Position numbers and translations under genes: made by a program. A stretch of 64,000 bases of DNA from Scilla litardierei (Eukaryota > Streptophyta > Magnoliopsida > Asparagales > Asparagaceae), in the NCBI GenBank assembly GCA_030789695.1, contig JAULAV010003358.1, positions 1 to 64,000 of the forward strand, written 5' to 3'. This document shows positions 1-11,618 of this stretch, piece by piece. Position 1 is the stretch's first letter. Each line of letters opens with the position of its first letter. The notes under the pieces were generated by a model. That model saw nothing but the letters and a program-made list of their open reading frames with translations. It ran no database searches and was not told the origin of the DNA.

Positions 1-143
1 TTTTGGGTTTTGGATATATGTATTTTTTTTTGGATTTTTGGCTATACATATGTATATATTTTTTTCTTTTCTCTTTTCTCCTTTTTTGGGTTTGTCTTTT
101 CTCTTTTTTATGAATTTTTGGATTTTGGGGTATATACACATGT

Positions 144-217
144 GTACTCTCCCAAGTGGGAGAACGGTACATGACGAGGGGTACTCTCCCAAGTGGGAGA
201 ACGGTACATGACGAGGG
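144..217. repeat. 37-bp tandem duplication in element A
   Basis: Two direct copies (144-180 and 181-217) each contain the inverted repeat CTCCCAAGTGGGAG. Element B has a single copy near 30323-30360, so the duplication arose in A or its lineage. Confidence 0.85.
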
Positions 218-357
218 GATTTGCACCAAGTAAAACAAAAGAGAAATCGGGTTCTAAACACTTGGGCAAAGGAGATTTTTTGCTAATCAAAGCTTAGGCC
301 AAAATGGGTTATCCTAGTCCTAACTGTGGAATCCCGACACATGCGAAATGAAGCATA

Positions 358-358
<1 letters not shown>

Positions 359-412
<54 letters not shown>
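359..412. repeat. (AT)n microsatellite
   Basis: About 26 AT dinucleotides lie in the 3' untranslated part of A. B carries only a short TATATATA at the matching place (30502-30510), so this is a copy-specific expansion. Confidence 0.95.
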
Positions 413-415
<3 letters not shown>

Positions 416-768
416 GCATACAGAAGCAGTCAAGAGAGGCAAATACTGCATATTCAAATCGAAGCATGATAATCTAGGGATCATTCCTGGACAGGTATAT
501 AAAACACAATCACAAAGTAGAAGCACACCAAACAGCTAGGCACGACTCACGACTCTCAAAAAGCTAAGTGGACCCATGATGCATGAAATGCAAGAGGACT
601 CGGCTTCCTAGGGTTAGTAAATGCGATTATCGAAGCCATGCTAGGTGTGTGTGTGATTTTTGTGGCAATTCATCATAGGGTTCATCTTTAGGAGAAAGAG
701 ATAAAAAGAAGAAAATAAAAAATAAAAACACGAAGAAAAAGACACAAATGACGCACGAAGTGCGACTC

Positions 769-806
769 CCCCAAGCTGAAACTTGCATTGCCCTCAATGC
801 AATAAG
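769..806 (-). other. PPT-like module with conserved GAGGGCAATG block (element A)
   Basis: On the minus strand a GAGGGCAATG block is followed by AGCTTGGGGGA. A related block follows integrase in element C (37468-37500), and B has matching copies near 30886 and 31157. A second AGCTTGGGGGA in A lies at about 1019-1032. A secondary priming or central polypurine role is possible but only inferred. Confidence 0.5.
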
Positions 807-1042
807 AGTAAACACGGGAGGGCAATGAAAATGGGGGCGAATACGCACCGACACAAAAAGAAATGAAAAACAAGAAAAACACACATAAGAAACTGAAAAT
901 AAAGAAAATCACACCACACGACATATAAACATGAAATAAAGACAGAAAATCACACGACACAACAAGATAACAAACACACAAAGAAAACATCACACGACAA
1001 AATACAGAAAAATTGACTTCCCCCAAGCTAGACGTGACAATG

Positions 1043-3072
1043 CTAGCAATATGATGTGATCATGAAAATGCAGAGATATGCAAGGGATAGGTCAAAAAAA
1101 ATGGAATCAAAAAGCAGGAGAGGAACCGTCCTCATCCTCCTCGGTGGAAGATGTGGGAGATGCGGGAGAGTGGGCGGGAGAGGTGACTGGTGTGCGGAGA
1201 AGTGGAGAAAGTGGTCGGGGTGATGGATCGGTGGGTGTGGACGTGTGAATGATGGGTGGAGTGGTGGTGGTGATGGTGAGTGGGAGTGAAAGGGCGACCA
1301 ACGTGGTGGTAGATGTGGTAGATACGGCGGTAGAGGGGGTAGATACGGTGACGGAAGAGGATGGTGGGGGAAGTGATCATGAACGCACCTGTAATTTCTT
1401 GCGGCACACATATAGAGTGACGGAAGTGGAGGGTGGTGGATCTGTGGGGGCGACAGTGGAGGGAATGGAAACGGTGGGAGTAGATGAGGTGGTGGGAATG
1501 GAAGTGGTGATATGAGGGGATGGTCGCCTAGGGGGTGATGGTGGAGGTGAAGAATGTGATGGTGGAGGGGAAAATCGTCGAGGGGTGAAGGTGGGGGTGA
1601 GGGAGGTGGTGTGGGTGGAGGAGGCCCGTGGACGTGAGTGAGAAGGTGGATGATTGCGGCCACGTTCCTCTCAAGTGCGAGGAAACGTGGGTGAGTGAAG
1701 ATGGAGGAGGATGGTATCGAGGAGGTGGATGAAGATGCGCCAGCGCGTAAAGAAGCTAACTCCGCCTCGAGATGGAGACAAGTAGAAGCGGCCCGACGAA
1801 ATGAGGAGGTGGTGGTAGTGCGGACCGGAGAGGATGTGACAGTGGTGGCAGGAATAGAAGCCCGGATGACATGACTAGGTCCAGCCCCGGAGTCTCCTCG
1901 GGACGCAGGAATGTCCTGCTCGCCTAAGTGGGCGGCAGGGGAAGGTGGTCTAGGTGCGCCCGGGATGAATGGAAGATGCAACCCCCCAAGAAACTTAGGA
2001 TCAGGTGGGAAAGTCCAGTCTGCCACAAGCTGGACGGTCATGCGAGCGGGGTTGGGCAGAATGGTATAGGGAGCTGGGGGTGCCCGTAATGGAAGGTGAA
2101 ACGGCCATCGGGGCGGGGCTTAATCATGTGAATATGCCGCAGGACATCGAGATCTAGACGTGAGGGTCTGGGGCAGTGGGTAGATCTCGGGGGATGACAA
2201 TATTAAACCTGGGAGCAGAAGCTATGATCGACAAAGCTTGCCCTTGCCGGTGCGGCTAATCTCAACAAGCTTGGAAACAAGCCAAGCACCGGCATGGACA
2301 GGAACGGTAGGGGCCCTAAAAGAAATCCCGTCATCTCCGCGAACATAAGCAAAGGTCATGGCCCACAAAATGAAGAGATCAGAGATGGTCACGGTACCTG
2401 ACTCATCCCTGGGGAAAAACGTGCATGATATGATTCGGTGGGCCAGACGGAAGATGGGGTGAATGATGGAGGAGGCATTGGCCTTACCTCGGGGATAGTG
2501 AGCGTATAGGGTGAGGCGGAACCAAAACTGATCGACGTAAAATTTGGGGGGATACCCATAGGGACGGATAGCGTCGTCCCCAAGGATGGGGAAACCAAAG
2601 ATGTCATTGATGGTATCCAGGTGGGTGCGAATGGTTCTGTTACGGACCCGAAATATGACGACCGACCCCGACTCACAGACAAGTGTGGATAAAAATTCGA
2701 GTGTGAACGAGGGGTAGGATACCGCGTTGGCGTTTAGGAAAGCTAACCAACCTAAATTTGTGAAGAGAGTCTCGACCTCGGTGAATACACCGAGATCAAT
2801 AAGCGTTTGGGTGTGGGCAAATTTGGTTGAAAGATGCCATGTGCATTAAGTCTATGGTAAAAATCTTTATGCTCTTGATTTCTAAAGCGGTAACCACGTG
2901 GGCCCATCAGTGGGTCCTCAGCTGGGATGATAGGTTGGGGTTGGGGTTGGGGTTGGGGTTATGCAGGTTGTGCAGGAGGAGGGTGTGAGTGTGGTGGACG
3001 TGTACTCTTGCGTCTCTTGCGAGACGACTCCTCCTCTCGCATAATACCCTTACACTTATCTTTATCTTTGGC

Positions 3073-3075
<3 letters not shown>
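1043..3075 (-). pseudogene. Broken Athila-type second ORF (putative plant transposon / ATHILA ORF family)
   Basis: The product is the extra protein encoded downstream of pol in Athila elements; its function is unknown. The start is the ATG at 3075, just after a TG microsatellite, giving a lysine/arginine-rich N-terminus (KDKDKCKG, RKRRK) followed by Pro-Gln repeats. A stop occurs at 2959-2961 (CAA to TAA). Downstream, in a shifted frame (about 2840-2240), the family pattern is recognisable: LGVFTEVETLFTNLGW, VSYPSFTLEFLSTL, and RLAHRIISCTFFPRDESGTV followed by a LFILWAM stretch. A 332-residue open stretch (1043-2041) forms a proline/histidine-rich tail with SFRRAAS and the segment RFLALERNVAAIIHLLTHVH. 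Several stops and at least one frameshift make the gene dead here. B keeps a short, internally deleted but open version. Confidence 0.72.

Positions 3076-3108
<33 letters not shown>
3075..3108. repeat. (TG)n microsatellite abutting the second-ORF start codon
   Basis: About 17 TG dinucleotides directly precede the minus-strand ATG at 3075. B has a longer (GT)n tract in the same position (31795-31858), so the tract is an inherited part of the leader. Confidence 0.93.
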
Positions 3109-3109
<1 letters not shown>

Positions 3110-3509
3110 AAGATGTGATGAGTGCACACTAACACAGGCAATTGAGCAAAATGAAATTCTAGGGCAAAATATAAAATTGAGCTAAGGAGTGAAGTTACCC
3201 AATCGACATGAAGATCCTTACTCGTAGATGTCCCAACGCAACGCAATGGGAATAAATGTGAAGCCGCGGCAACTCCTTTCAGCAAAATTTCGAAATAGGG
3301 GAGTATTTGGCGGAAATTAGGGTTTTTATGGGGTTGAATCGAAGAGAAAGAGAGAGGGATCGATGGAGAGACGGAGATAGAGAGTGGAGAGATCGATTGA
3401 GGGGAGTTTTGTGGTCGGTTGAGGGAGAAACGAGGCCGGTTGGAGGGAGAGGAAGTCGAAATGGAGAGAGGTAGATCGAAATCGGGTGAAGGAGATGAAC
3501 GGGTGAGGT

Positions 3510-3900
3510 GCTGGGTATTTATAGGGTTTAAGTCGAACCGATTGGGTGAGTTTTCACCCGATCGGTTGGCAATTAGGTCGAAAAAATTGCTGAAAAGATG
3601 CTACAGGCGAACCGATCGGTTGAGAACTCAATCGATCGGTTGGCCGCTTCAAATTTTTTTCTGAAAGTTCAGTGCAGCTCACCCGGTCACTCACACGACC
3701 ACGCTTTGTATCAACCGATTGGTTGATCAATTCCCAAAATTTTCTGAAACTTTGGCCCAGCTCACACGGTCTTCCACCCGGTCTCACATTGCTTCACCCG
3801 ACCGGTTCGTTGGAGCACAGATACGGCCATTGTCTGATACATCTCACCCGATCGGTTGACTGGTCACCCGATCGGGTGAGGGCTTGCTTCCTGCAAAAAT
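3510..3900 (-). promoter_or_regulatory. Internal promoter-like module of element A (motif array plus TATA)
   Basis: Reading on the minus strand, about 370 bp dense in variants of TCACCCGATCGGTTGA (for example at 3535-3560, 3605-3650, 3795-3805 and 3845-3880) ends in a TATA-like CTATAAATACCC at 3514-3525. A pyrimidine-rich leader then runs about 440 bp to the ATG at 3075. The same motif-array-then-TATA order occurs in the LTR of A (18183-18660). The module is placed to drive the second ORF independently of the LTR. Promoter activity is inferred. Confidence 0.55.
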
Positions 3901-4009
3901 TCACAAATGGCCTAAGTCTCTGACAGAAGTTCCCGTGGCTTGGTTTAATTATTAAAATAGTAAAAATAAAGCTAAAATAATCCTTAAAATGAAGATAAAA
4001 GTTTAGAGC

Positions 4010-4096
4010 ATGGGTTGCCTCCCATGAAGCGCTTTTGTTTAACGTCGTTTGCTCGACGCCCGTAGATGATATTCAAGGCAGACGGGGGTGATGCCC
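4010..4096 (-). other. End of A gag-pro and conserved Athila post-pol block
   Basis: On the minus strand the last codons of gag-pro run from the E insertion site to a native TGA at 4073-4075. The conserved block that includes GACGTTAAACAAAAGCGC and GGGAGGCAACCCATGC follows. In Athila elements this block normally follows integrase. Here it comes directly after protease, which marks the pol deletion. TSD copy 1 (TGCCC) is 4092-4096. Confidence 0.65.
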
Positions 4097-6779
4097 TGTC
4101 ATGGCCTGTTTAGCTCTATACGGAGACTGATACGGTAGCCCTCTACACGCGAGTAGAGTGAGTATAATGAGTTGATAAGGAGGGATATGGCGTGAATGTG
4201 GCTCGTGGTAGTCATGTAAATTTGTGGAAAGTGTAGGGGCATTTTGGTCATTTGACTACACGGGTAGAAGTGTGTGTAGAGTAAAAGTGGGTGTGTAAAG
4301 AAATGTCAAACTTGTAAATTTGAAAGAGAGGGTTAGTGTGTGAGGGGCTAGTGTGAAAAGGGATGTGGTTTAGTGGCAAGCTCGTAAATTTTCAGAAAGG
4401 GCAGGGGCAAAACAGTCTTTTGGCCAAAAACTGCTATGCGTACATACTAATGTTGTATGTACATAAAGAAATGGCAAACTTGTAAATACTTGAAATTCGA
4501 GGGGTAATTTTAGAAGGGTATTAATTTCATTTTAACATGTTCATGCTTATCCTAGAGTAGGTTCTAGACATAGATATTTTTAGGGGATTCTAAACACTTC
4601 TATAATCTTCCCTTTCTTTTCTTTTTTTCAACATTATCTCCCTCTCCCCCACCCTAAACCTGGCCGAAAATTCTCCCCCTCTTGCCCTCTTCATCCAAGC
4701 TCAAAACCCTAGCTTTTGCTTCCAAAAAATTCAAGGAAAACCCCTAGCTTTCAAGAGAAAGAAAGGTGGAGAGAAGAGAAAGAGAAGAGAAGGAGAAGAG
4801 AAGTTCTTTGAGGTAGGAATTCTAACTTGGTTAGGGAATTTTTATTTAAGGCTATGAGATTGTTATGATGATAATTATATTGTTTAAGTCCTTGATTTCA
4901 TGTTTTATATGTGCAATAGCCCCAAAGCTTCAATTTTTCCCTTGTATTTGCTTGCAAATTACCCTCTCCTGAAAAACAGAATTTTGCATGTGTGTTTGCT
5001 CATCAATTTTTATTTCTGTAGTTGGAATCACTTTCTGAAAAAAAATGTAGATGTAGATCTTGAAGTCCTACCCCAAATTCATATAACATTTTCCATATGT
5101 TGAGTTCAATAAGTGGGAGTAAAAATTCATTGTTTGCAAGATATCTGAAATTCTGTCAAGCTGTACACAGTTCAGCAAAATGAGCACTACTACCTGCACA
5201 CTTCATGGATTTTGTTGATCTTGGTCTCGTTAGAAACTTAAGCAGTTTATCTAAAAGTTCACCAGAGTGCTTATACGTAGTAATTCTGGCTCCAAGATGC
5301 TTAAAATTGGCTTTGAAGACATGTCCAGAAATCTGTCTGCAGAACAGACTTGACACACTTGACTAAATAATTCACTATAAATTATATACTTCACATTTCT
5401 GCATGAAATTTTATGGGTGAACTCAGGACTATAATATCTCCAACTTTCATTCTTTGAGTTTTGTCAAATTCACAAGAGAACTGGGTTAACAATACTGTCT
5501 TTCTAGCTGATTTTGCAATTTCAGTATGCTGAATGGTGTTGGGTGAAGTTGGAAGAGTGTGATATTGCTAATGTTTCACTCCAAAATGCATGAATGAAGT
5601 TGATGCATGTATGTAATTTTGGTTAAGCTATGTGTTACTAAATTTGATGGTGTGACATGTCTCATTTACATGAAGAACGCCATATGTTCGATAAAATGCC
5701 CAAATGAATTTGAAGTTGGAAAAACTTGAAAATTGGCCTTTTAAAATGTTGTGCCATGTAATACTTTTGTAAACTTGTGTATGGCCATTGAACATTATGA
5801 TATTTGACATGTTAATTAGGATGTCTCGGTCTGCTCTAAGGCGGGTGAACATCCTAGTATTGGGATGGGGGAAGTTTGGGTATAACTTAATTATAAGGGG
5901 CTGGACTAAGAAGTTGGGAAAAGTGGTATGAGATACGTGATACTTATTCCCACTCGCCTTTACCAGGAGTGGAGGGGACATACGGAGGTTGTGTTATGAT
6001 GTGGATAGCCTCACTCCTGCCAGGGACGGGGGAGCTAAGAGGCCCGGCGTACAGTGCCCGTGTCCACTGCATCGTGTGCTATATTCACCCCAAATTGGGG
6101 TGAAGTCCAAACCCTTATCTTTAGGTGATACCCAGGCTTCCAAAAACATCGCTAATAACAATTAACTAATGAACCATATATGTGTTGTTGTTGTTGCACA
6201 CTCGTGTGTTGTACTTTTTACCTTGGTTGTTTGTACTTTTATTGTCGTTATACTCATAACCTTAAATGATTTTCCTCTACCCTAGTTAGTTTCCTACTGG
6301 GCATGTTTGACGTGCTCATTTTACTTTTCAGGTCTTGAGCAGAGGTCACCAGAGCAGAGTCTCCCACCGGAGATTCCTTAGATGTGGGTTTGGGTTTGGG
6401 AATACCACTCTTTTGGGATGTGTCTTGTAGTGTGAGTTGGGTTGAGTGGGGAGTGAGTTGTCTTTTGTAGCTGTGTTATATGTTGATGGCTTGTAGCACT
6501 TCTCATGTATATACTAGAGACAGATCACTTGTATGTGACGCTGGTGTGTGGTACGCTCTTTAGTTATGTGGTTTTGTGGATATGTACTCTTTGTGATGGC
6601 TATGTGTGTTGCTTCTTTCTTTTATATATATGTGATGTATGATCCCAGCATACGCAGTGGCCTGCTTATTGTGTGTTTACCTTACACGCTTGGTGAAATA
6701 ACGCGGCTTGTCAAGCTCCATCCTCTCTTTTCCCCGCTATGGGACGTCGTATAGGTATATGTGAGAATGGGGCGTGACA
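4097..6779 (+). repeat. 5' LTR of element E
   Basis: This 2683-bp LTR starts TGTCATGG and ends GGCGTGACA. It contains a pyrimidine-rich leader-like stretch near 4610-4740 and GA-rich sequence near 4750-4805. Small antisense ORFs inside it (5156-5356, 5628-5981) recur in the 3' LTR simply because the LTRs are copies. Confidence 0.96.
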
Positions 6780-6903
6780 GGTTTAGTGGTGGCCCATGCA
6801 GGTCGACTCACACTGTGATATGCGAAAGGATGACACATCCAATACACTTTAATGCCGTCACATATGGTACTAATTCCACTTGTGATGTCTTTTTGTCTGC
6901 AGA

Positions 6904-7656
6904 ATGGACAGTGGAAACGGGATATCTTCATCAGGGATGGAGCACGCTGAGCCCTCTTTGATGGAGAAGATTTTGCTTGGTTTCCAGGCGAGTCTGGGTG
7001 AGCAGGCTGAGATGCTCGCCAAGATGCAGAGTCAGAAGACCCCAGGCTTCAAGCAGTTTAGGGCAATGAAGCCGAGAACTTTTTCTGGCAAGGAGACAGC
7101 CCTGGAGGTTGATGAGTGGTTACGGTGCACGGAGGATGATCTCACAGCTGTGGGATTTCCGTTGGAGAGTTGGGTGGATGCAGCAAAAAGACAGCTGACA
7201 CATCAGTCCCGAGATTGGTGGGATGCCCAGGAGCGGCACCTGACAGGACCTATCACTTGGAAGACTTTCAAAGAGCGTTTTGAGTCCAAGTTCCGTCCAG
7301 AGACTGCACGGGATGAGCTCAGACATCATTTTGAGCAGTTGACTCAGGGACGGCGGAGCGTGGACGAGTACGACGCCGAGTTTTCTTTGCTGAGCAAGTT
7401 TGCCCCGAAGCTTGTTTCGACCGATGCCACCCGAGCTCGACGCTTCCGTATGGGGCTGGATCCAGAGTATAGAGTGGTGATGTCTACGCAGAAACTCGCC
7501 ACACAGGAGGATGTGCTTGAGGCGGCAAGACTATATGAGATCCATTTACGGAGCATATGGAAATTACCCACAGGCGACAGACGACCTTCAGGATCACAGA
7601 AGGCATTATCTCATCCAGTACAGATGGCCCAGTTCAAGAGATCAAGAGCCCCTTAG
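6904..7656 (+). pseudogene. gag: gag (capsid region) of element E, broken at its 3' end
   Basis: This frame encodes the structural Gag that forms the cytoplasmic particle. The start ATG at 6904 lies just after a 5'-leader ending CTGCAG. The retrotransposon Gag domain spans about residues 50-210: a WLRCTEDDL segment, then KRQLTHQSRDWWDAQE, then a WKTFKERFESKFRPE motif, then LTQGRRSVDEYDAEF. After the RLYEIHLRSI segment (about 7555) the frame is lost. Family-like continuation (YGNYPQATDDLQD) is in another frame, and the nucleic-acid-binding part is in a third. At least two small indels are therefore needed, and this ORF ends in an artefactual tail at 7656. Confidence 0.85.
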
Positions 7657-8025
7657 TGACACAGAGACGTCCGACATGCCAATTCTATGGCAAGACTGGT
7701 CACGAGCAGAAGGAGTGTAGGGTTTGGGCTAGGCAGTGCTTCGCTTGTGGTGGTCAAGGACACATTAGCAGATACTGCCCGTAGCAGGGTGCCTACCCGA
7801 CCCCGGTAGCACCCGTGGCTGCTAGACCGATGCAGTCGTGATCTCTTCCACCTGGTCTGCAGCGGCCATCTCTTCTGGCACCAGTTGGGCCAGGCACACT
7901 AGCCCCTAGAGGACCTTCCTTGCCTCCCCAGGGACAGGCCTACAAGAAGACAAATTCTGCTCCAAAGTCCCAAGCCTTTACGATGACGACGGTAGAGGCA
8001 GAAAACTCAGGCCAGGTTATCACTG
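7557..8025 (+). pseudogene. gag zinc-knuckle and C-terminal tail of element E
   Basis: This is the RNA-binding end of Gag in a different frame from the capsid part. Two CCHC knuckles are visible. The first is damaged, with Tyr in place of the second Cys (CQFYGKTGHEQKEC). The second is intact (CFACGGQGHISRYC). A TAG at 7782-7784 and a TGA further on interrupt a proline-rich tail, which remains recognisable up to QVITG at 8016-8027. The tail meets the protease through an 89-bp intron-like segment. Confidence 0.72.
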
Positions 8026-8114
8026 GTATGGTTCTAGCCCTCTCTTTACTTTACGTTATATCACTTGTTGCCTAGTTATGATAGGCATTGGTTTGATTTC
8101 TTGTTGGCTTCTAG
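8026..8114 (+). other. Putative 89-nt spliceosomal intron (or small insertion) between gag and protease
   Basis: The segment begins GTATGG and ends TTCTAG, is T-rich and contains stops in the gag frame. Because 89 is not a multiple of three, removing it moves the gag-tail frame exactly into the protease frame through one Gly codon, giving VITGMVKVAS. This matches the usual spacing upstream of the chromoviral LFDSGASH motif. A 9-bp repeat GGTATGGTT (8025-8033 and 8114-8122) marks both edges, so a small insertion with target duplication is an alternative. Confidence 0.45.
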
Positions 8115-8572
8115 GTATGGTTAAAGTAGCATCTTTTCATGCCTTAGCACTTTTTGATTCTGGGGCTTCACACTGTTTTCTGTCCCGAGAATTTGTGGAC
8201 AAAAATTCGATACCGGTAGACTCCTTCCCTGTTAGTTGGAATATTTATACATGGGGTGGCGTGATTAGGAGTACTTCAGGGCTCCGTTGTTGTCTAGTGG
8301 AAATTTGTGGTCGGGAGTTATATGCTGACTTCCTGGTGATTGAGATGCCCACCTTTGAAGCGGTGTTTGGGATGGACTGGTTAGCGATGTTTTGTGCCAC
8401 TATTGACTTCAAATTAAGGAGGGTAGTCTTCCAGATTCTCGATCATCCAGAGTTTGAGTTCAGAAGTGAAAATTGCACATTAGAACCTGTGAGATTTAGA
8501 GCGACCCCAGTGGAAGCGGAAGTGTTGGCGATGTCCATGGAGGCGGAGCCGGTTTTACCCAGGGTTGTGTGA
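8115..8572 (+). pseudogene. pro: Protease (aspartic) of element E, ended by a premature TGA
   Basis: This is the retropepsin that matures Gag and Pol. The active site LFDSGASH (D-S-G) is intact near 8154-8177, and a family-like FGMDWLAMF segment follows near 8367-8393. The frame is the same as the downstream RT frame (both congruent to 2 mod 3). It stops at TGA 8570-8572, where related elements carry Cys in a VVC-(D/E)-FPDVFP stretch. This is therefore a point nonsense mutation rather than a natural gene boundary. Confidence 0.8.
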
Positions 8573-8626
8573 GACTTTCCCGATGTCTTCCCTGATGACA
8601 TTTATGGACTTCCTCCTGATCGATCA

Positions 8627-11443
8627 TTGGAGTTCACAATTGATTTGATACCAGGCACGCAACCCATTGCGAAGGCTCCTTATCAGATGGCACCACCTGA
8701 GTTGGCCGAGCTTCGTAATCAACTAAAGGATCTATCAGAACGGGGACTGATACAGCCAAGCATGTCACCTTGGGGAGCACCAGTGCTTTTAGTGAATAAG
8801 AAAGATGGGTCCCGAAGGATGTGCATTGATTATAGGGAATTGAACAAGGTGACAATAAAGGACAAGTATCCACTTCCTCGCATCGATGACCTCTTTCATC
8901 AGCTTGGAGGATCTCGAGTCTACTCAAAGTTAGACTTACGAAGCGGTTATCACCAGATTAAGGTTCGAGTGTTCAATGTTCCGAAGACAGCTTTTCGAAC
9001 CCGTTATGGACATTATGAGTTCCTGGTTATGCCCTTCAGTGTGACCAATGCCCCAGCTACCTTCATGAGGTTAATGAATCAGGTATTCTTTGACTGTTTG
9101 GACAAGTTCGTGGTAGTCTTCATTGACGACATCCTGATATATTCCAAGGATGAAGAAGAGCATGCAGAGCATCTGAGAATTGTTCTAGAGACTCTGAGGC
9201 AGCATCAGCTATATTCCAAGTATAGTAAGTGCCAGTTTTGGCTGTCTAAAGTGGCTTTTTTGGGGCACATAGTTTCAGGAGAATGCATATCAGTTGATCC
9301 AGAAAAGGTGGCTGCAGTGGAGAAATGGCCTGTTCCCAGGACGGTTTCAGAGATTAGGAGTTTCTTGGGGTTGGCTGGCTATTACAGGAAGTTCATCAAA
9401 GATTTCACTAAGATTGCGACACCACCTACTCACCTGACTAAGAAGGATGTTGCGTATGTCTGGTCTAAGGAGTGTCAGCATGCATTTGAAGAGTTGAAGA
9501 GAAGGTTGACTACTACGCCAATTCTGACGATTCCAGACCGTTCGGGAGGATTTGAGATTTTCTGTGATGCCTCTGGCAAAGGGCTTGGATGTGTCCTACA
9601 TCAGCATGGACGTGTGGTAGCTTATGCCTCTAGACTTCTGAGGGTGCATGAGCTAAACTACCTTACACATGACTTGGAGCTGGCAGCCGTGATTTTTGCC
9701 CTAAATCTATGGAGACACTATTTGTTAGGGGAGCATGTCAAGGTGTACACCGACCACAAGAGTTTGAAGTATGTGTTTACCCAGAAGGAGCTCAATATGA
9801 GACAACGTCGGTGGCTCGAGCTGATGGCAGAATATGACATCGATCTCCAGTATCATCCTGGGAAGGTAAATGTGGTCCCTGATGCTCTCAGTAGATATCC
9901 TGATGTGATGATGTTGACCTCTCAGCCTCGGCTTCAGTGGACCCTGCGACAGATGGAGATAGAGGTCATTCTTCCGGGCATCAAAGCAACCATGTTGAAC
10001 TTGCAGGTCCAGTCTGATCTGGTAGACCGGATCAAGGCCGCACAGTCAGGAGATGAAAAGTTGAGGAGAATCCGAGAACAGGTAGAGGCCAGACTTCGGA
10101 CCGACTTTCACATTCACGAAGATGGCTCTCTTAAATTTGGGACTCGGCTATGTGTACCGGCTGGTGCTATCCGAGAAGAATTGCATAAAGAGGCACATAG
10201 CTCCCCCTATTCTATTCATCCAGGCGGGACAAAGATGTATCGCGATCTGCGAAAACATTACTGGTTGCATGGGATGAAGCGCAGTATAGCTAAAAGTGTG
10301 GCCTCGTGTTTGATCTATCAGCAGGTGAAGGCCGAACACCAAAGAGTTGCAGGTCTGTTGCAGCCCCTCCCCATTCCTGAATGGAAATGGCAACATGTGA
10401 CGATGGACTTTGTGACCGGGCTACCCCGTACACCTAAGGGGAATGACGCAATTTGGGTAGTCGTTGATCGCTTGACCAAATCTGCACATTTCATTCCCTT
10501 TCGGGTTGGACAGTCTACCGAGCATTTAGCACGAAGATACATGGAGGAGATCGTGAGGCTTCATGGAGTTCCTGTTTGTATTATCTCTGATCGGGACACC
10601 AGATTCACCTCACATTTTTGGAGAAGTTTGCAGACTAGTTTGGGGACTCACCTCAATTTTAGTACCGCATATCATCCCCAGACAGACGGACAATCCGAGC
10701 GAGTTATTCAAATCCTCGACGACATGTTGAGGGCGTGCATGTTGGACTTTAAGGGATCCTGGGAAGATCATTTACACTTGGTGGAGTTTGCTTACAACAA
10801 TAGCTATCAAGCAAGCATTGGAATGGCACCATTCGCTGCTCTGTATGGAAGGAAGTGCAGATCGCCTCTAAGCTGGGACGATGTTGGGGACCGTGAACTT
10901 TTAGGACCTGACTTGGTGGTGGAAGCGATCGATGTGGTTTGGATAGTCAGGGAGAATCTTCGTATCGCTCAAGATCGCTATAAGCATTGGGCAGATACGA
11001 AGAGACGACCATTGGATTTTCAGCCAGGTGATTATGTGTTCTTGAAAATCTCCCCGACACGTGGCACGATTCGATTTGGCAGACGAGGGAAGTTGAGCCC
11101 AAGATTCATTGGTCCCTTCGAGATCTTGGCTCGTGTTGGTGACGTTACCTATCGCCTTGCCTTACCTCCATCCCTTGAAGGCGTCCATGATGTGTTCCAC
11201 GTATCACAGCTTCGAAAATATGTGGGAGACCCTAGTCACCTCGTGGACTTCTCAGAGATTGAAGTGCGCCCAGATCTGACTTACAAACAGCAACCAGTAG
11301 CCATCCTGGATCGGAGACATAAGATACTAAAGAAGAAGGCCATTAATCTAGTAAGAGTTATGTGCCAACAAGAATCCCCTGGTGAGTCCACCTGGGAGCG
11401 CGAGGACGAGATGAGAGGCAGATATCCTCACCTGTTTATGTAA
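8627..11443 (+). CDS. pol: Pol: reverse transcriptase, RNase H, integrase and chromodomain of element E
   Basis: This 938-residue open frame copies element RNA and integrates the cDNA. RT covers about residues 25-290, with CIDYRELN and the catalytic FIDD at 165-168. RNase H covers about 308-425, with acidic residues D314, E351, D376 and D419. In the integrase zinc finger H524, H531 and C561 are present, but the second Cys is Tyr564 (CLIYQQ), so zinc binding is doubtful. The integrase core triad D594, D655, E691 has a spacing of 35. A GPF module lies near residue 820. A C-terminal chromodomain (about 875-938, ending [15 protein letters not shown]) identifies a Tekay-type chromovirus. The ATG at 8627 is only the first one after the nonsense codon at 8570; the true frame comes from protease. 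It continues to within about 175 bp of the 3' LTR. Confidence 0.93.
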   Translation: MEFTIDLIPGTQPIAKAPYQMAPPELAELRNQLKDLSERGLIQPSMSPWGAPVLLVNKKDGSRRMCIDYRELNKVTIKDKYPLPRIDDLFHQLGGSRVYSKLDLRSGYHQIKVRVFNVPKTAFRTRYGHYEFLVMPFSVTNAPATFMRLMNQVFFDCLDKFVVVFIDDILIYSKDEEEHAEHLRIVLETLRQHQLYSKYSKCQFWLSKVAFLGHIVSGECISVDPEKVAAVEKWPVPRTVSEIRSFLGLAGYYRKFIKDFTKIATPPTHLTKKDVAYVWSKECQHAFEELKRRLTTTPILTIPDRSGGFEIFCDASGKGLGCVLHQHGRVVAYASRLLRVHELNYLTHDLELAAVIFALNLWRHYLLGEHVKVYTDHKSLKYVFTQKELNMRQRRWLELMAEYDIDLQYHPGKVNVVPDALSRYPDVMMLTSQPRLQWTLRQMEIEVILPGIKATMLNLQVQSDLVDRIKAAQSGDEKLRRIREQVEARLRTDFHIHEDGSLKFGTRLCVPAGAIREELHKEAHSSPYSIHPGGTKMYRDLRKHYWLHGMKRSIAKSVASCLIYQQVKAEHQRVAGLLQPLPIPEWKWQHVTMDFVTGLPRTPKGNDAIWVVVDRLTKSAHFIPFRVGQSTEHLARRYMEEIVRLHGVPVCIISDRDTRFTSHFWRSLQTSLGTHLNFSTAYHPQTDGQSERVIQILDDMLRACMLDFKGSWEDHLHLVEFAYNNSYQASIGMAPFAALYGRKCRSPLSWDDVGDRELLGPDLVVEAIDVVWIVRENLRIAQDRYKHWADTKRRPLDFQPGDYVFLKISPTRGTIRFGRRGKLSPRFIGPFEILARVGDVTYRLALPPSLEGVHDVFHVSQLRKYVGDPSHLVDFSEIEVRPDLTYKQQPVAILDRRHKILKKKAINLVRVMCQQESPGESTWEREDEMRGRYPHLFM

Positions 11444-11605
11444 GTGTCTTATTCCTGTATCAATGTTTCCTTTGATAATCTTAGATGCAAAACTTGGTGG
11501 GATCCGCGATGTAGGAAATTATAAAGAGAAGCTCTTGAAATTAGAATTATTTCTTCTTAGACTTGAACCCTTGATCTTCGGAAGTTCGAGAACGAACTCT
11601 AGTTT

Positions 11606-11618
11606 AAGGAGGGTAGGA
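11606..11618 (+). other. Polypurine tract of element E
   Basis: AAGGAGGGTAGGA directly abuts the 3' LTR and is the expected plus-strand primer site. Element H has the related TAAGGTGGGTAGAA in the same place. Confidence 0.85.

Noticed and set aside
320..539. ORFs with (IY)n repeats on both strands
   Set aside because: They are translations of the (AT)n microsatellite.
1043..2041. Intact 332-aa host gene
   Set aside because: It is the proline/histidine-rich tail of the broken Athila second ORF of A; the upstream part of that ORF is in other frames.
2937..2962. GGTTGG repeats resembling a telomere
   Set aside because: Only four hexamers, not the plant TTTAGGG repeat; they encode the Pro-Gln stretch of the second ORF on the other strand.
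5628..5981. 117-aa minus-strand ORF in E's LTR, also at 13152-13505
   Set aside because: Its conservation only reflects LTR identity; no family is recognised.
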